Positions 1 to 11,823 of a DNA stretch of 64,000 nucleotides are shown one piece after another. Source of the DNA: Endocalyx cinctus (taxonomy: Eukaryota; Ascomycota; Sordariomycetes; Amphisphaeriales; Apiosporaceae); the NCBI GenBank assembly GCA_001600455.1, contig BCKC01000002.1:806001-870000 (forward strand). Direction: 5' to 3'. A program made the translations under genes and the position numbers. The notes under the pieces were generated by a model. That model saw only the letters and a list, made by a program, of their open reading frames with translations. It was not told where the DNA came from and made no database searches. Position 1 is the first letter of the stretch. Each line of letters begins with the position of its first letter.

Positions 1-777
1 TGACCGGCTTGGGATTGGGCAGCCGGGTTGGTGCGCTTAGCATGGCTAGCCTCCTCGCGCGGGACGATGTCGATAAGGAAATCAAACATGTCGCTCTTAG
101 CGAGGGCCGAGGCAATATCGGATCGTTGCAGGGTGCGACGCTTGTTTTCTTCGGCGTGGATCCAGGCGCGCATGGTGAGTTCGGTAATAAAAATATCACA
201 GCCTTTTGCAAATAAGATGGGTGCCTCAGCTGAAATCATCTTCACTTCCGGATCCGCCTTCATAACCTTCTTGATTCTCGCCAACGGTAGTTGGTGCAAT
301 TTGTAGTCATGTTGTTCACCTTCCAGATGATTGATAGTTTGCTGCCAATATGTCGTAAGAATATCCTTGTATTGTCCGTGTAGACCCTGGTGTACATTGG
401 CCCATGGGCCGGTATATAACTCGGCGGGAGCGAAGCCTGAGTTTGCGAGCTATATTGTGTATTCTCATTAGTCCGAATGCCTCGGCAATCGTTTAAAGAA
501 TTTCGATCGTTTCTTTTTTTTTTTCGGGGGAAGGTAATTGGGGGAACGAAGCGCGAGGAAGGATGGGTAAGGTGTTACTTACAGCTGCACTGGCACCTGG
601 AAAATCAAGAAAAACAAGGTTAGCGAATGTTGCACAGACGGAAAAGGTACTTCGCGACAAATCATTTTATTTTCAGATGGGGATGTACATACCATAATGA
701 CCGCCGTTATCTAAGTCATAACTCTGCGTCTGCGAGCCTCGCTGCGGTTGCGGGTGATTTGACGAAGATTGATCCAT
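1..777 (-). CDS. hapE: CCAAT-binding factor subunit HapE / NF-YC (3' end cut by window edge)
   Basis: Histone-fold subunit of the heterotrimeric CCAAT-box transcription factor (HapB/HapC/HapE, NF-Y), a nuclear DNA-binding complex. Spliced model: exon 1 777-693, micro-exon 596-583 (14 nt), exon 3 449 to beyond position 1. Phases fit (85+14 = 99 nt). About 182 residues are visible. The NF-YC core spans roughly residues 85-165: LPLARIKKVMKADPEVK, then ISAEAPILFAKGCDIFI, a tryptophan-containing helix, ENKRRTLQRSDIA and FDFLIDIVPREE, as in HapE/Hap5. The start is the only ATG opening a Gln/Ser-rich N-terminus in frame. Introns are 96 and 133 nt. The stop codon lies outside the window. Family assignment is very secure; the first two exons are my inference from splice signals and phase. 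Confidence 0.93.
583..596 (-). other. hapE: 14-nt micro-exon of the HapE gene
   Basis: On the minus strand a 14-nt block is flanked by a TTTTCCAG acceptor and a GTAAGT donor. Including it joins exon 1 (phase 1) to exon 3 (phase 0) and reads HYG-ASAA-LANSGF without a stop. Skipping it shifts the frame. This is seen directly in sequence, but splicing is inferred. Confidence 0.7.
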
Positions 778-3700
778 AGCGGCAATTGAGGAATGGAAAG
801 AACGCGCAAACGAAATACGAAGCTTCAGCTAGCTCCGACACCTCGGTTTTTAGGTAGGGGAAATGTATTTATTCGGCTGACGGCGGGAGGGTCGAGGAAA
901 ACTTGTGCGTCCTAGTCTTCTTTCTTTTTTTTTTCCTTCTTTTTTTTTATTCGCCTTTGCGCGCACGCGACGCCTCGGGTACGTTTCGTTGCTTGATTGC
1001 TTCTCTTCGAGTTTATTTTATTTCGCGATACACAGACACAAAACGGCCGTGTGATCTTTCTCTCTTTTGGTTGGAAAGAATTCAAAAGTCGCCAGTACAA
1101 AAATGCGAAGGATTGCGTGTGTCTGCTAGAAGCCGGATAAAAGAGGATACCAGACGTGGAGACTGATTGGATCAAATCAATATATATATATACTGATGGT
1201 AGTAAGTATAGTGTATTGTAAAGAGTAAAATGTAAAATGTATGGATGAGCAAATAATAGGTCACACTTGTTTGTATTATTCGACGGGGAAAATGGTGGAA
1301 TTAATAAAAAATAAAAAATCAATAGATAGCAGAGAGCAAAGACAGTATTACCAGCTTCGAGTTTTGTTTTCCTTCCTCTGGTGACAGTGAAGTGTGATGA
1401 ATTGTACCGAAGTCGAAGTTATATCGATTTGGTTGAATGATTGGTCAGATGAGGGGTTGGCCAGGTTATGCGGCGCGAAGACTGATTGGGCTAATTTTGT
1501 TTTCTTTCTGACAAAGAAGTCTCTCTCAGATGTGGGTTTTGAATTGACGGCTTATTTATATATCTTCTTTTTTTTTCTATTCTTGTATTTTTCTCGTCTT
1601 TTCTTGAATGTTCAAAATGTTTGCTATCTTTTTTTTTTTCTTCTAATAATTCTTCTCTTTTTTTTCCTACTATTTTTTTCAAACTAAGCCGAGTCTTGCT
1701 CGTCTTGTCCTAGGACACCAAGTTCGAGTACCGGTACAAAATAAGTCAAGTACCACCGATAGATAAGTCTCGACAACACACGCTGATCCTTCTAAATAAA
1801 TCAAATGGAAAATACGAGATGACCGTTTATTCGACTAAACTTTTTTTTTTGATCCGGGAACAATGACGTGAACCGAGAAAAGAAAAGTTGATAAATTATA
1901 GGATTTCTTTCTTTCCCCAGGAAACTTCGAAAGAAAAAGATGGGTCTTTCTATACTCGTATACTACATTTGAACAGTCTTACGGTGTAGGGCTATGTCAT
2001 GCGAAAACCGGGCATAACAGGTGTTAGGCTGACGATCGCCGATAAGTAATGGATGCGCTGGCAATGTGGTTGGGCAGTATTGCAGAACATCACAGGGATC
2101 TTCGGAAGCATTGTATAAGATGTAATACGTAAATATGTATATGAATACAATAAATAAGGCCCGAAAATGATATGATATATCGACTATGAACGTCGAGCTT
2201 AAACATTCGAATTTTGAGCTTGAGATAGCTGGCTGTTCAGTGTTCAGCATATATTATTGATCACTCTCGGTCCACTGTAATGCAGTAATGAAACAGTGTC
2301 GATTTCAGCGAATCTCTCCCTGCCAGCCTGCATTAAGTAACGCTAAGCTCTGGCCTTGCATGATGTGGGTATCGATATTGATATACCGGCAGGCATGCTC
2401 CTAACGGAACGACAAAACGTCATAATTCTTATGATTATACATATATGTAGACATATTTCACTAGCGAGGATTCGGTACAAAATAGCCTCCAATTCATACC
2501 CCGACGGTGGCTATAAGAGGCTACGTCTGCGGCCTATTTGCTAACCGCGCCAGTATCCAACCTCACTCTTATTGATTGGATAATAATTATGGATGCATTA
2601 AATATCAAGTGGTATTCATGATTACGTGCCTCTTGGCCAGTTGGGGTATAGCCTGCAAGAAGGTAGGACAGCAAGAAATCTGAAATCTACCTGAGTCCCT
2701 TGGCTCATTCATTCTATCCACTTGAATACTCACAGGTGTCAATGAGACCCTGCAAATAACGTTAACTGTCTCGGTTAACGTATAGCCATATGTAAAAACC
2801 CCTTAATGACTGCTTCCGAGATGAACTTCGCTAGAAAATCAGACCTCTGTGAACTTCAAGTTCGCATCTTGTGTAACACATTCTTAAGAAGGCAGTCGGG
2901 GCACCGATGGCCAAGATGGTATTTTATTGACTGGTGCATGTGCCGCGCCAGCAACGTCTAATAAGCTTGTCCCTCAGGCGGGCTGTCCAATATGATGATT
3001 AAAACCCTCCTCCACTCCCTTTAACCTCCTAAACACACCTTCCGATATTCTTATCTCCATACAGCACCACAAACGACACGATGCTTCATCGTCGTGGGTG
3101 AGATTATCGACCCTGCCATCGGCGTTGGCACACTAATTATCTGAAACAGGTTTTAAGAGTATGAAAGCGAACTCCGCCTCTATAGAGGAATTTGGTGCCG
3201 CCAAATTCAAGATGAGAAAAATTGCAAGTGATAGCTACTAAGGCCGTGTCTCTTGTTCTTCGCAGCTTAAACATCTATTAAAGATACTTTCTATTACAGA
3301 TCAAGCACGCGAAGTCGTCCATTATATTATATTTCTCTAGCTGTAATTGATGATATCCAAGAATATAGTTATCGTCCCTCTTCTTGGAAAAGCCGGCCAA
3401 CGAGTAGACATGACACAGAGGATTAAATGGATTTTCACGAAGTCCAAAATCACCATGAAGATTACGGTATCTCGGAACTCGTTGAAGTTGAGAATTATTT
3501 TGTTCATACATATCTTTGATCTTATCTAGACCTCTGAAATGGAGAAAGTGATGAAGAGTGTTGAATCGGCTCTATACGATCGTACTGTTCAAATGCAATA
3601 TATTACTATTCTGTATATTCTTGTTGTTCTACTTCTCAAGTTTAAGAGATTCGTACGATGGTATGATTAGTACCTATACCAGTATTCCAACAAAGAGTAA

Positions 3701-4434
3701 ACAATGCTAGATTGATGCGTTGCTAATCGCAGTTATTCTAGGGAACATATGAGGGGGAAAGCCTATCTCATGATCTCTCATTCTAGAAAAACATAGGCCA
3801 CTTTCATAAATGCTAAAAGTATTGACTAACGTTTGGCAAGAACTTACGAGGCATAAATTTTTCGAGCAGGGAATGATACGATAAAGAAATCCTACGTTGA
3901 GTGAGACCGATACTATTCAAGATAAGAATAATCTACGAGAAACTTCCCAGGTAATATTAGTGCTTAGTGATGAACTGACTGGGGGAAGCCGAGTCTCGGA
4001 TCCAATGAAGCGCCGCGTTGTGGGAATCTCAACTCGATCACAAATCGCCAGACCTGGACATTATGCAAAGCATTCCCACTTTGTCATTAATTACTACCAA
4101 CCATTTACGCTTAACAATGGAGAAGCAGCCAGTCTACGCCCTACCGTATCCTAGGAACCCAGCGTAGGTGTGGAGGATAGGGAAGTAATAACGCCCTTTT
4201 AAATGTAGCTCAAGAAAAATATACATCAATAAAATATACCCTGTCGAGGGGAGGTGAACGTTCTGTCTCTTGCTCCCACCTCTCCGAAAAAGAAGCATGT
4301 CCACATTTGCGACGCAACGGGTCAAATACAATAATATTCATAAGCCAACGTTACCCATACTCCGAAGCGTCTATAGCTTTGTTCCCCACTCACTGACTGT
4401 CTGCTAACTAATGGTGTCTATCTAATTAGCAGAT
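778..4434. other. 3.6 kb gene-poor intergenic region
   Basis: No convincing intact gene. The first kilobase upstream of hapE holds long T/C-rich runs (about 916-950, 1567-1680) and a short TA repeat near 1181-1193, which produce meaningless low-complexity frames. The rest is AT-rich with scattered stops. A protein-like start-less frame on the minus strand at about 3278-3565 is listed separately. Confidence 0.6.
3278..3565 (-). pseudogene. Open, protein-like minus-strand frame, possible gene relic
   Basis: About 96 codons stay open here, with a composition resembling real protein (for example FLHFRGLDKIKDMYEQNN and LCHVYSLAGFSKKRDD). The only usable ATG is internal (3511). A CCATTTCAG acceptor-like site lies just upstream of the charged stretch. 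I do not recognise a family and see no flanking exons. It may be chance or the remnant of a decayed gene. Confidence 0.2.
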
Positions 4435-5451
4435 TCATTTCTTTTGTAAGCTTTCCAACAAGGTGATAACTTCGTTACATCTAGCATCTCGCGCACATGC
4501 CAAAGCGTCCATTGGATTACCAGCCATGTTCGAAAAAGGACTCCCTATAGTAGGGTCAGCCCCTTTGGATATCAACCACTTCACGATTGGGGCCCCATCT
4601 GGACACCGAGCCGCATAGCATAACGGAGTTCCCCACCATCTGGTTATGAAATACTTCGGTCGAACATCGGTATCCATAGCATTCACGTCCATCCCCCGGT
4701 CCTCTACCAGATATCGTAGCGTCTCGAAGCGTATATTCTTCTCTGCCGTATCGGGATCTCCCGCCCCCGGATTATGATTTTCGGGATTTACGCCCGCGGC
4801 GGCCGCTAGTTCGGCGGCTTCGTGCAGCGTGCGTTTGCTCGGTTTGGCGCCTCTTTCCTCGAGAAACTTGTAGGTGGAAAGCGTGCCGAAGGCCGCGCAA
4901 GTCTCCAGCAACGGCGGCGGGTTCGCGGACGCGTCCTCTTCGTACTGCTCCATACCGCCGTCGACAGCCGCGCCTTTCTCGTCGACGAGCCATTTGGCGA
5001 TCTCTTCCTTTCCGTATCGACGCCGGACGAGGTGGTCGACCAAGCGCTTACCGCGGAAAGTGGGCCCGGCTTTATCCCGCGCGTTCACATCCCACCCCCT
5101 AGTTAGGAGCAATTCGATAAGAGGTTCGGAAACATGCCGAGCGAAGGAGCACGGCCTCACTTCTGATATGGGTATTCTCTCCTCGTCGAGCATATGGGTA
5201 AGCAGCGAGATCGAGCCTTCAGCCAGGACGTCCAGAAACACTTCCATCCGAAATTGCTCGTACTCTCCGTCGGACTGTGTGAGGAACTTATGCGCGAGTG
5301 CTAGCGACTCCTTGAGTGTGGCAACGGAATCTTCTTCCACTGCTGATTGGGCGAGCGTGTAGGCATTATGTTCTGCAGTCCATTCAGATTGTGAAGCAGA
5401 ATGGTGTTCGCTGTCTGCGGCGCTGCCCTTTTGTTTGGATGTATCTGCCAT
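4435..5451 (-). CDS. Ankyrin-repeat protein, 338 aa
   Basis: Single-exon gene of 338 residues with no signal peptide or membrane segment. The N-terminal 35 residues are polar and Ser/Gln-rich. Degenerate ankyrin repeats follow: around residues 105-135 (PLIELLLTRGWDVNARDKAG), around 185-220 (LLETCAAFGTLSTYKFLEERGA), and near the C-terminus 255-335 (ETLRYLVEDRGMDVNAMD, then TPLCYAARCPDGAPIVKWL and SKGADPTIGSPF). Such proteins act as binding scaffolds; no enzymatic domain is visible and no partner can be inferred. The middle of the gene (about 4780-5050) is markedly more GC-rich than its ends. A run of 25 T lies about 100 bp upstream of the start. Gene call strong, function unknown. Confidence 0.85.
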   Translation of the reverse strand: MADTSKQKGSAADSEHHSASQSEWTAEHNAYTLAQSAVEEDSVATLKESLALAHKFLTQSDGEYEQFRMEVFLDVLAEGSISLLTHMLDEERIPISEVRPCSFARHVSEPLIELLLTRGWDVNARDKAGPTFRGKRLVDHLVRRRYGKEEIAKWLVDEKGAAVDGGMEQYEEDASANPPPLLETCAAFGTLSTYKFLEERGAKPSKRTLHEAAELAAAAGVNPENHNPGAGDPDTAEKNIRFETLRYLVEDRGMDVNAMDTDVRPKYFITRWWGTPLCYAARCPDGAPIVKWLISKGADPTIGSPFSNMAGNPMDALACARDARCNEVITLLESLQKK

Positions 5452-6312
5452 ACTGTATTTTATGCTTTTTTTCTGATTTACGCTCTTGGTTGAGTACCTC
5501 GGTGGTTGTTGTAATTGCTTTATGAAATTTTCTTAATTCAAGTAGGGTTTTTTTTTTTTTTTTTTTTTTTTTGAATTAGCTGTTTACTTGTTGGTCAGAC
5601 GATACGATTTAGCCACTGACGTAGTGTGCTTATATAGGATAATTATAGACAAAGAATGATCCCTTAAACGTTGGTGTTGGGAGTGTCTATTTAATAACAG
5701 ATGTCACAGATATATGGTTGAGCGGCGCGGTGCTTGCCGCAGTGCTACCGTACGAAGTTCTAGCTTAAGCCCAGCGGAAAATTAGTTTTTCAGCCCCATC
5801 AGTCAGCCTCAGTGAAGAAAATGCCACCCCCTTTTTTATTGGCATGGCTTACTGAAGAAATACCACTGTTTGGGCCTACACCTTGGTTTTCCGAACAAAT
5901 AGAAGTGTGTCTCTAAAACGGCATACTTACAATATGTCAGTATTCTGTCTTGTAATTGTACATGAATTCTTAATGTCTGACATCATCGCATGTATGTAGT
6001 TAGTTGTGATCTGATCCTTAGGGTTACCCCTTTATTTTTATGCCAATCCTTCTTCCCAAGATCCATGGGCATTGTTGGGATCTTCGCCTCACAAGTAGCC
6101 AGCAGTAACACCCTCAAGTGTGCGGCGTAGATATTGCATTGCATCATCATTCTCCTACGTTTCTATTTCAAGTTCATGGGGAAATTATTAACTAGTGCTA
6201 ATAATATAAAAAGGCAATGGAAACCCCGATTTGAAAATTCAGATTAAGATTCCTTTGCTCTCTATCTCACAACTAAAGGAGATTTAGGTATTCGATATTG
6301 AAACTTTCTAAA
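5452..6312. other. Divergent intergenic region
   Basis: Lies between the ankyrin gene (-) and the secreted Ser/Thr-rich gene (+), so it holds both promoters. It contains a T25 run at 5548-5572 and an AATATAAAAAGG TATA-like stretch near 6203-6214, about 100 bp before the downstream ATG. No gene is seen. Confidence 0.6.
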
Positions 6313-9300
6313 ATGTCGAGCTGGAAGTTTCTAGTCCTACTTTTGGCCTCATTTTTAAACTGTGTATCAGCGGCGCGGAACCTATTTCCTCGGGGGAATG
6401 TGAGACTACCCATTCATTTTATGAATGTAACTACCTCCGCTTCAGGTAGTCGCTCAACGTTCTGCGGCTTTTCTCACTCATCTCAAACTCTTCCATCTAT
6501 ATCAAACTCAGGGAGTTCTTCGAACTCCTCCTTGATTTCATCTTTCCCCGCATCTTCGTTGAGCACATTTTCAACTGTAAGCACGGGAGCTACAGGTAAA
6601 TCAACACCCGAGTTTTATCATGATTCTCATAAGACGCTATCTACCATATACCGTACGGCGTGCATTACCTTATAATTAATATATGTCTTTAATACATAGG
6701 AGAGTCAGCAAGCTCTCAATAGCTGCTTCATCAACAGGCCCATCGAGGGGCAATTCAACAAACACTTCGGCAGTATCTTCAGCAATATCTTCAGCGGTGT
6801 CCTCTATAGTCTCTTCAACAAGCCACTTAACAGTCTCCGCAACAGACTCCTTAACAGCAACCCCAGTTAGTAGCTCAAGAGGCTCTTCAGTAGGGTCTTC
6901 GCTAGCTACTTCTACCAGCTCAGTACTAGGCTCGTCATCAGGACCATCGACAAGCTCACTTCCAGACTCCTCAATAGTGCCCACGACAAGCCAATCAGCA
7001 AGCCTCTCAAGCTCAACGGGATCAAACACTGAACAATTCTCACTCACTCCAGTTTCAACTTTCCCGGTATATACCGCGCCAACAAGTACCATCACAGGAG
7101 CTGCTGAGACATCGACTGCCGCAGCTATCGCACCCTTATTCTTGGCGGTTCGGCAAAATAGAGGTAACCTCTTATACTGAAAAGAAGAAAGAATACGTTG
7201 ACGATGTTACCAAAACTAAAGACGAGGTATGCCCAGTTGAACCCCTTAACTAGTTACAAAAGAAAAGTATGGGCCGTAACTCCCTACCAGAAAGTTGCCA
7301 GAATAAGTAGCGATTTTTACACATGAACCACAACCAGAAATTACGATATATTTTAGCAAGTGCCTGTCCACCTACTTTTAACCTTTTCTTTTCCCTCTCG
7401 TTTCTTCTCTTTCCTATCTTTCTTCCTCGTCATCATCTCGCTTTCGCTTTTGCTATTCAGACTGGGGACTACCTCTGTTTCGCTTGCAGTTAGTGATAAG
7501 AAACAAATAGATCTGAATAACGCAGATACTCGCTCATTTTCTGGTGCCAATAATCCAGTCTGGTCTTCCTCCTATATACTCGTCTAATTGATAATGAATG
7601 ATTAGGTCGATTCACTTTTAGAAAACTTGGGAGATGATTCGGAACCCCCAAGTGAATGTTCCGGTACTTCCGGGAGCGGGAGTTTGATATCAGGCATAAA
7701 AAACTTACTAAGCACCTCTGCTAAGCTCATTGGCTGTGCTGAAAAGGTCGCTACCAATTTGGTCGACGCCGTCAATGATGTCGATCCAGACATGTCTACT
7801 ATTACCGTCTTGACGGACACACTCCAGGATATCGGTGACGAGCTGGATAAGAGTGACGATGACAGCCCTTCCAGTAGTAGTCAACCAACCAGCAGCGACC
7901 AATCTACCACTGAAGAGACTTCTTCGACTTCAAGTCAGTGTAGCTCTACAATGGCGCCAAGCTGTGTTGAAACTATAACCTTCTCGACATCATGGTACAC
8001 GGATAGCACGACGACGACGTCGGAGGTCGAAACGATCACCACCATGATGTGTGCCACTATCACCGGGTGCTCCGCCCAAGCGACGACCGCGACGACCACC
8101 ATCACCACAGCCACTACGTCCTCGGGAAGCACCTACATATGCGATTCGAACTGCGGCAACATTTTCTGTGGCGCTAATAAAAGGGCGACATTACCCACGG
8201 CAAGCGCCGCACCGGCAATACATGACGGCGGTTCAGAAAACCGAAATCTGCAACCCACTTCAAGGATCACCGACGTGGATAAATACGTTATTTGGATTCT
8301 TGAGAGTCCCATTGCCGACAAGCTAGACTGGACTCAAGATACCGCCGTGTCCAAGTACTACGAATTCTTGAACAAGGCTTTTATCAGATATGTTGCCGGT
8401 CTTACTGGGTAGGCCGCGTTTTTCCCCTTCTCTCTTTTAGCATAGTATGTCTAAACTGACTGCGGCCATTTTGGTTTATCGCAGTTGTATATCAATTATT
8501 ATCGCATCGGAAAAGGGCGTTTGGCTGTCTCACTTCCAAGAGCCAGGCATGTTGAGCGATGACGGATGGGCGCCCGAAAGAAAGAAATTGGATGATGCAG
8601 TTCAAAACGGAGGTAGATTCTACGTGAGACCATCAGACCAAACTGGAGAAGGCGGTGGTTTGAACAAAGACTCTCAGGATGTGAGGATTTATGTCTCTGC
8701 TCCGTGTAAATCCACGGTAGATGTGGAAGGGAACCAAGTATGCTTGGGACCAGACGGTGACCCGGAATGGTTACATGATAGGGTAGACACGCTACTGAAT
8801 GATATAGCAGGCCAGGGAACACCGTTCGAAGGGGTCCCGGTTACTAAGAGAGGGTATATCAAACCAAAAAACAACGATGAGAGTGATGACTTGGCAGATG
8901 TATCTGCCAGAGGCAAAGGTATATTTCCGAACCCAAATCTTCTTCCTCTTTCTCTCTGTTGTATAATTATACTAACTTGTATTTTCATACTCAGTCATGA
9001 TGCAATTCGACCCCGACCAAAAGACAGACGACTTTCTACCATACAAACCAAAACATGCAGCCTATCGCTTATGGCTGGAATACTCTCCCTATCAAGTGGA
9101 CTGGGTTGCTTCGAGATGTCAAGGCGGAAATGCGGAGAATCAGAAGCGTGACGATTCCTGCCCCGTGTCTGGAAGTACGGACGTGACTACAACATCTCAA
9201 ATGGCGAGTACCAATACGAGCACGGCGAGTTCAGCTCAAAGTACCACGACTCACTCATCAACTCCAGTCCAGACGACTACATCAGCAAGCCCGCCCACTT

Positions 9301-9422
9301 CAACTACACCTTCGTCGTTTATCACGTCGGCTTTTACTTCCGGAAACACGGAGCCAACGCTGGGGCCTGACTTTGAATCTACGGTGTCGTTTGACTCAAC
9401 TTCAGCAGTCTTGATCTCTTAG
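6313..9422 (+). CDS. Large Ser/Thr-rich secreted protein with C-terminal conserved domain (multi-exon)
   Basis: Exons I can support: 6313-6595, 6723-7163, 7622-8408, 8485-8918, 8995-9422 (about 790 aa, all phases consistent). A tentative 54-nt exon at 7490-7543 also keeps frame. The ATG at 6313 opens a signal peptide (hydrophobic core FLVLLLASFLNCVSA). Next come about 200 residues of Ser/Thr-rich mucin-like sequence, a Ser/Thr segment with Cys residues (ICDSNCGNIFC), a folded-looking domain (DVDKYVIWILESPIADKLDW, then GCISIIIASEKGVWLSHF, later PCKSTVDVEGNQVCLG), and a second Ser/Thr-rich tail. The GCxSIIxxSxxGVWxSHF pattern recurs in secreted proteins of filamentous fungi, from general knowledge, with no known activity. 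Probably cell-wall associated or extracellular. Junctions after 7622 are solid (TACTAAC-type branch site before 8995); the 7164-7621 interval is uncertain. Confidence 0.7.
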
Positions 9423-9919
9423 GCGCTCTAACTTTTTTTTTTCGGTCACCTATTTGTCCACTCAATTGTACATAATAGCTACTTGGTAGCAAGCCTCTGT
9501 TGAAATATACATTTAAGGGACATAATTTAGCTCGCCGTAAAAAATACCTGAGACAATATTAGTGTGACAAAATTCTTTTTTTCAAATAAACGTTGAGTGA
9601 TCTGTATTCAAGGTCACTTTTTGATGTTGGTTGAATGGGTGTCTTCATCCGACTAGTGATGCTAGTTACTAATCATGTCCACGGGCATAGCCACGTAGTC
9701 ACAGTATCTGTAGCCGCAGACTTACTGTACATACTACTGGCTATCTGTCGCTGTTAGCACGGCATTAGTGGACTTGTAGTGGGGGTTGGGGAGCTTAAGC
9801 CACTTTAAGAAATTTACAAGGATTAAAAAAACGGTGCTTCTTATTTTTTTTTTCTGCGCCAAAAATTATTTTCAAATTCTTCACCTCTTCATCTGTCAAT
9901 TGTCCTGATCACTCGCATC
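9423..9919. other. Intergenic, tandem gene spacer
   Basis: A 0.5 kb AT-rich spacer between two plus-strand genes. It contains the presumed 3' UTR of the secreted protein gene and the promoter of fcf2, with a T-rich tract at about 9840-9855. No gene seen. Confidence 0.6.
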
Positions 9920-10835
9920 ATGGCAAACACTACATTAAATCTATCAGATGATCAAATAGACAAGCTTCTCCAAGATGCGGAGACGAGACTATTAGAAAAG
10001 CAGCGAGAGCAAAATGACAAGAGTCTTACTGTCTCCTCAGCGTCGAAAGATGTAGTGAAAAGCGCTCCCAAGTCAAACCTAGCACAGCCAGCAGATTCGT
10101 CGATGTCGTCCAAATCTAAATCTGAAGAGTTATCTGTTCGAATTCCTGAAGTGCGAAAATCGAAAAAAGAAATGGTATGTACATTGGAATCCTTCTCCCT
10201 TACATATATCGCATATTTCTATGATGAAAGTAATATCCCATATAATTGAACGGCGACCACTCCCGTCATGGGAAACGTCACCGTACTCAATGATAGATTA
10301 AATCATAGTTACTCTGAGAAATCACCACATAAGCCTCTCTTCTGACAACCTCCTCAATCGTTTTACGTCTCTCTAACAAAAATACAGAATGCGAAGGCAG
10401 ACGCTGGTGCCTCTTGGTTTCATCTACCAAAAACTGAAATGACCGACTCCCTAAAGAAAGATCTGCAGCTCCTGAGGATGAGATCAATTTTAGACCCTAA
10501 GAGTAAGGATCTGCATCATAAACTTTACGTACCCTTCTGCGAAAACTAATGCGTTCTCGAAAATAGGACATTACAAAAAGGAAAACATGAAGGTTCCCGA
10601 ATTTTCCCAAATCGGCACCGTAATACCCGGTCCAACAGACTTCTTTAGTGCTAAGATGACCAAGAAAGAACGGAAGCGTACGTTATTAGACGAGGTTCTC
10701 GAGACCGAAGACGTGACCCGAAAGTTCAAGAACAAGTACGGTGAGATCCAAGCTTCAAAGTCAAGCGGGAAGAAGGGTCATTACAATAAAATGATGCAAA
10801 AGAGATACGGGAAAGCATATCGTAAGAAAGGATGA
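9920..10835 (+). CDS. fcf2: rRNA-processing protein Fcf2
   Basis: Nucleolar factor needed for early pre-rRNA cleavage and 40S biogenesis (Fcf2/TDIF2 C-terminal domain family). Exons 9920-10174, 10388-10502 and 10567-10835 give about 212 residues. The N-terminus is a charged coiled-coil-like helix (LSDDQIDKLLQDAETRLLEK) followed by a Ser/Lys-rich linker. The diagnostic Fcf2 domain fills the C-terminal two thirds: WFHLPKTEMTDSLKKDLQLL, RSILDPKRHYKKEN, PEFSQIGTVIPGPTDFFSA, TKKERKRTLLDEV, then KKGHYNKMMQKRYGKAYRKK. The DPK-RHYKKEN junction falls exactly on the exon 2/3 splice, confirming it. Intron 1 is long for this locus (213 nt). Sits 1 kb upstream of VPS16 on the same strand. Confidence 0.93.
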
Positions 10836-11823
10836 GCCATGGCCTTTCGTAGTAAAGTAACCTCCCCAATTTCGAACGACGTGAAGCAATTCATTTCACG
10901 TCGGTCGTCAGTTTTGTCGGTTCAGCCTACAAGACGAACATAACAACACGGTGCCGCCAAACTCAGAGCATGGCCTCCCCTGCTACCCCAAGAGTCGTAC
11001 CAGGTAAACTGAACAGTTGTTTTGCACTGCATCTTGCATTCGATGCTGTACACGACAACCTGTTACACTTTTGTTTCTACCTATTTTGGAATCTGTACCC
11101 GATGATCACTACATCTCGGGTACAAGGGGTCACCTATACATTTACATGGAACCCTAGCTATTCCACTTACCGTGAATGGGGTTAGACCATGAGATGGTCG
11201 ATACTAGATGGTGCCAATATTCTCCAAGAATATGGTCATTCCAAGCGATTGATGCGTAGCTGCATCCGCTATACGGAAACACTTGGAGCTTGAGCACACA
11301 GAGTAATCTGAATATAGAAAACCCAAGCCCAGAAGGCAAATGAGAAACATTATATATCAAACAATTTAATGCACGCGTCTCTTTATGTGACATGTCAGAC
11401 TATATTCTAAGTAAAGTGATGTAGTATATGTGTAAATCGTGTCCCCCACCGTTTGTTTGTCGTCTTTAGAATGTAACTCGAGTAAGTGGATTAACCAGAA
11501 CTGCCAGACTACCAGAACAATGTCATGCTTCAGTAAGACGATATTCAAATAACCGAGATCTCTAATATTACATCTACTTATTATGCATATACCGTATATA
11601 GCTACTTAACGTATGTACTTAATTAGGTACTATGTTATGATTCGTGGGCCTTTTCGTTGCCATCGTGATCACTGCTCATCTATACCTAATATTTGAAAGC
11701 TACGCTCCCCTGGCATAGACGATTTCCACTGGAACTTTAGATAAAAACTGAATATATTTCTGTTGTTCTTTTTTCTATCATTACCGGGCCTGCCTTTTAC
11801 CCAGGATGATGAGATAAGTGACA
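10836..11823. other. Intergenic, fcf2 to VPS16
   Basis: About 1 kb of AT-rich DNA between two plus-strand genes. Short frames at 10970-11185 and on the minus strand at 11154-11548 show no protein-like features. I see no gene. Confidence 0.55.

Noticed and set aside
912..1687. Lys- and Phe-rich frames
   Set aside because: Translate homopyrimidine/homopurine tracts; no protein-like composition.
6676..7095. Minus-strand 139-codon frame rich in Glu/Val
   Set aside because: Antisense of the Ser/Thr-rich exon, whose plus-strand frame is tied to a signal peptide exon by phase-matched splicing.
7360..7587. Plus-strand frame with a Phe/Leu-rich hydrophobic start
   Set aside because: Its first part translates a pyrimidine tract that is more likely intronic; only 7490-7543 is kept as a tentative exon.
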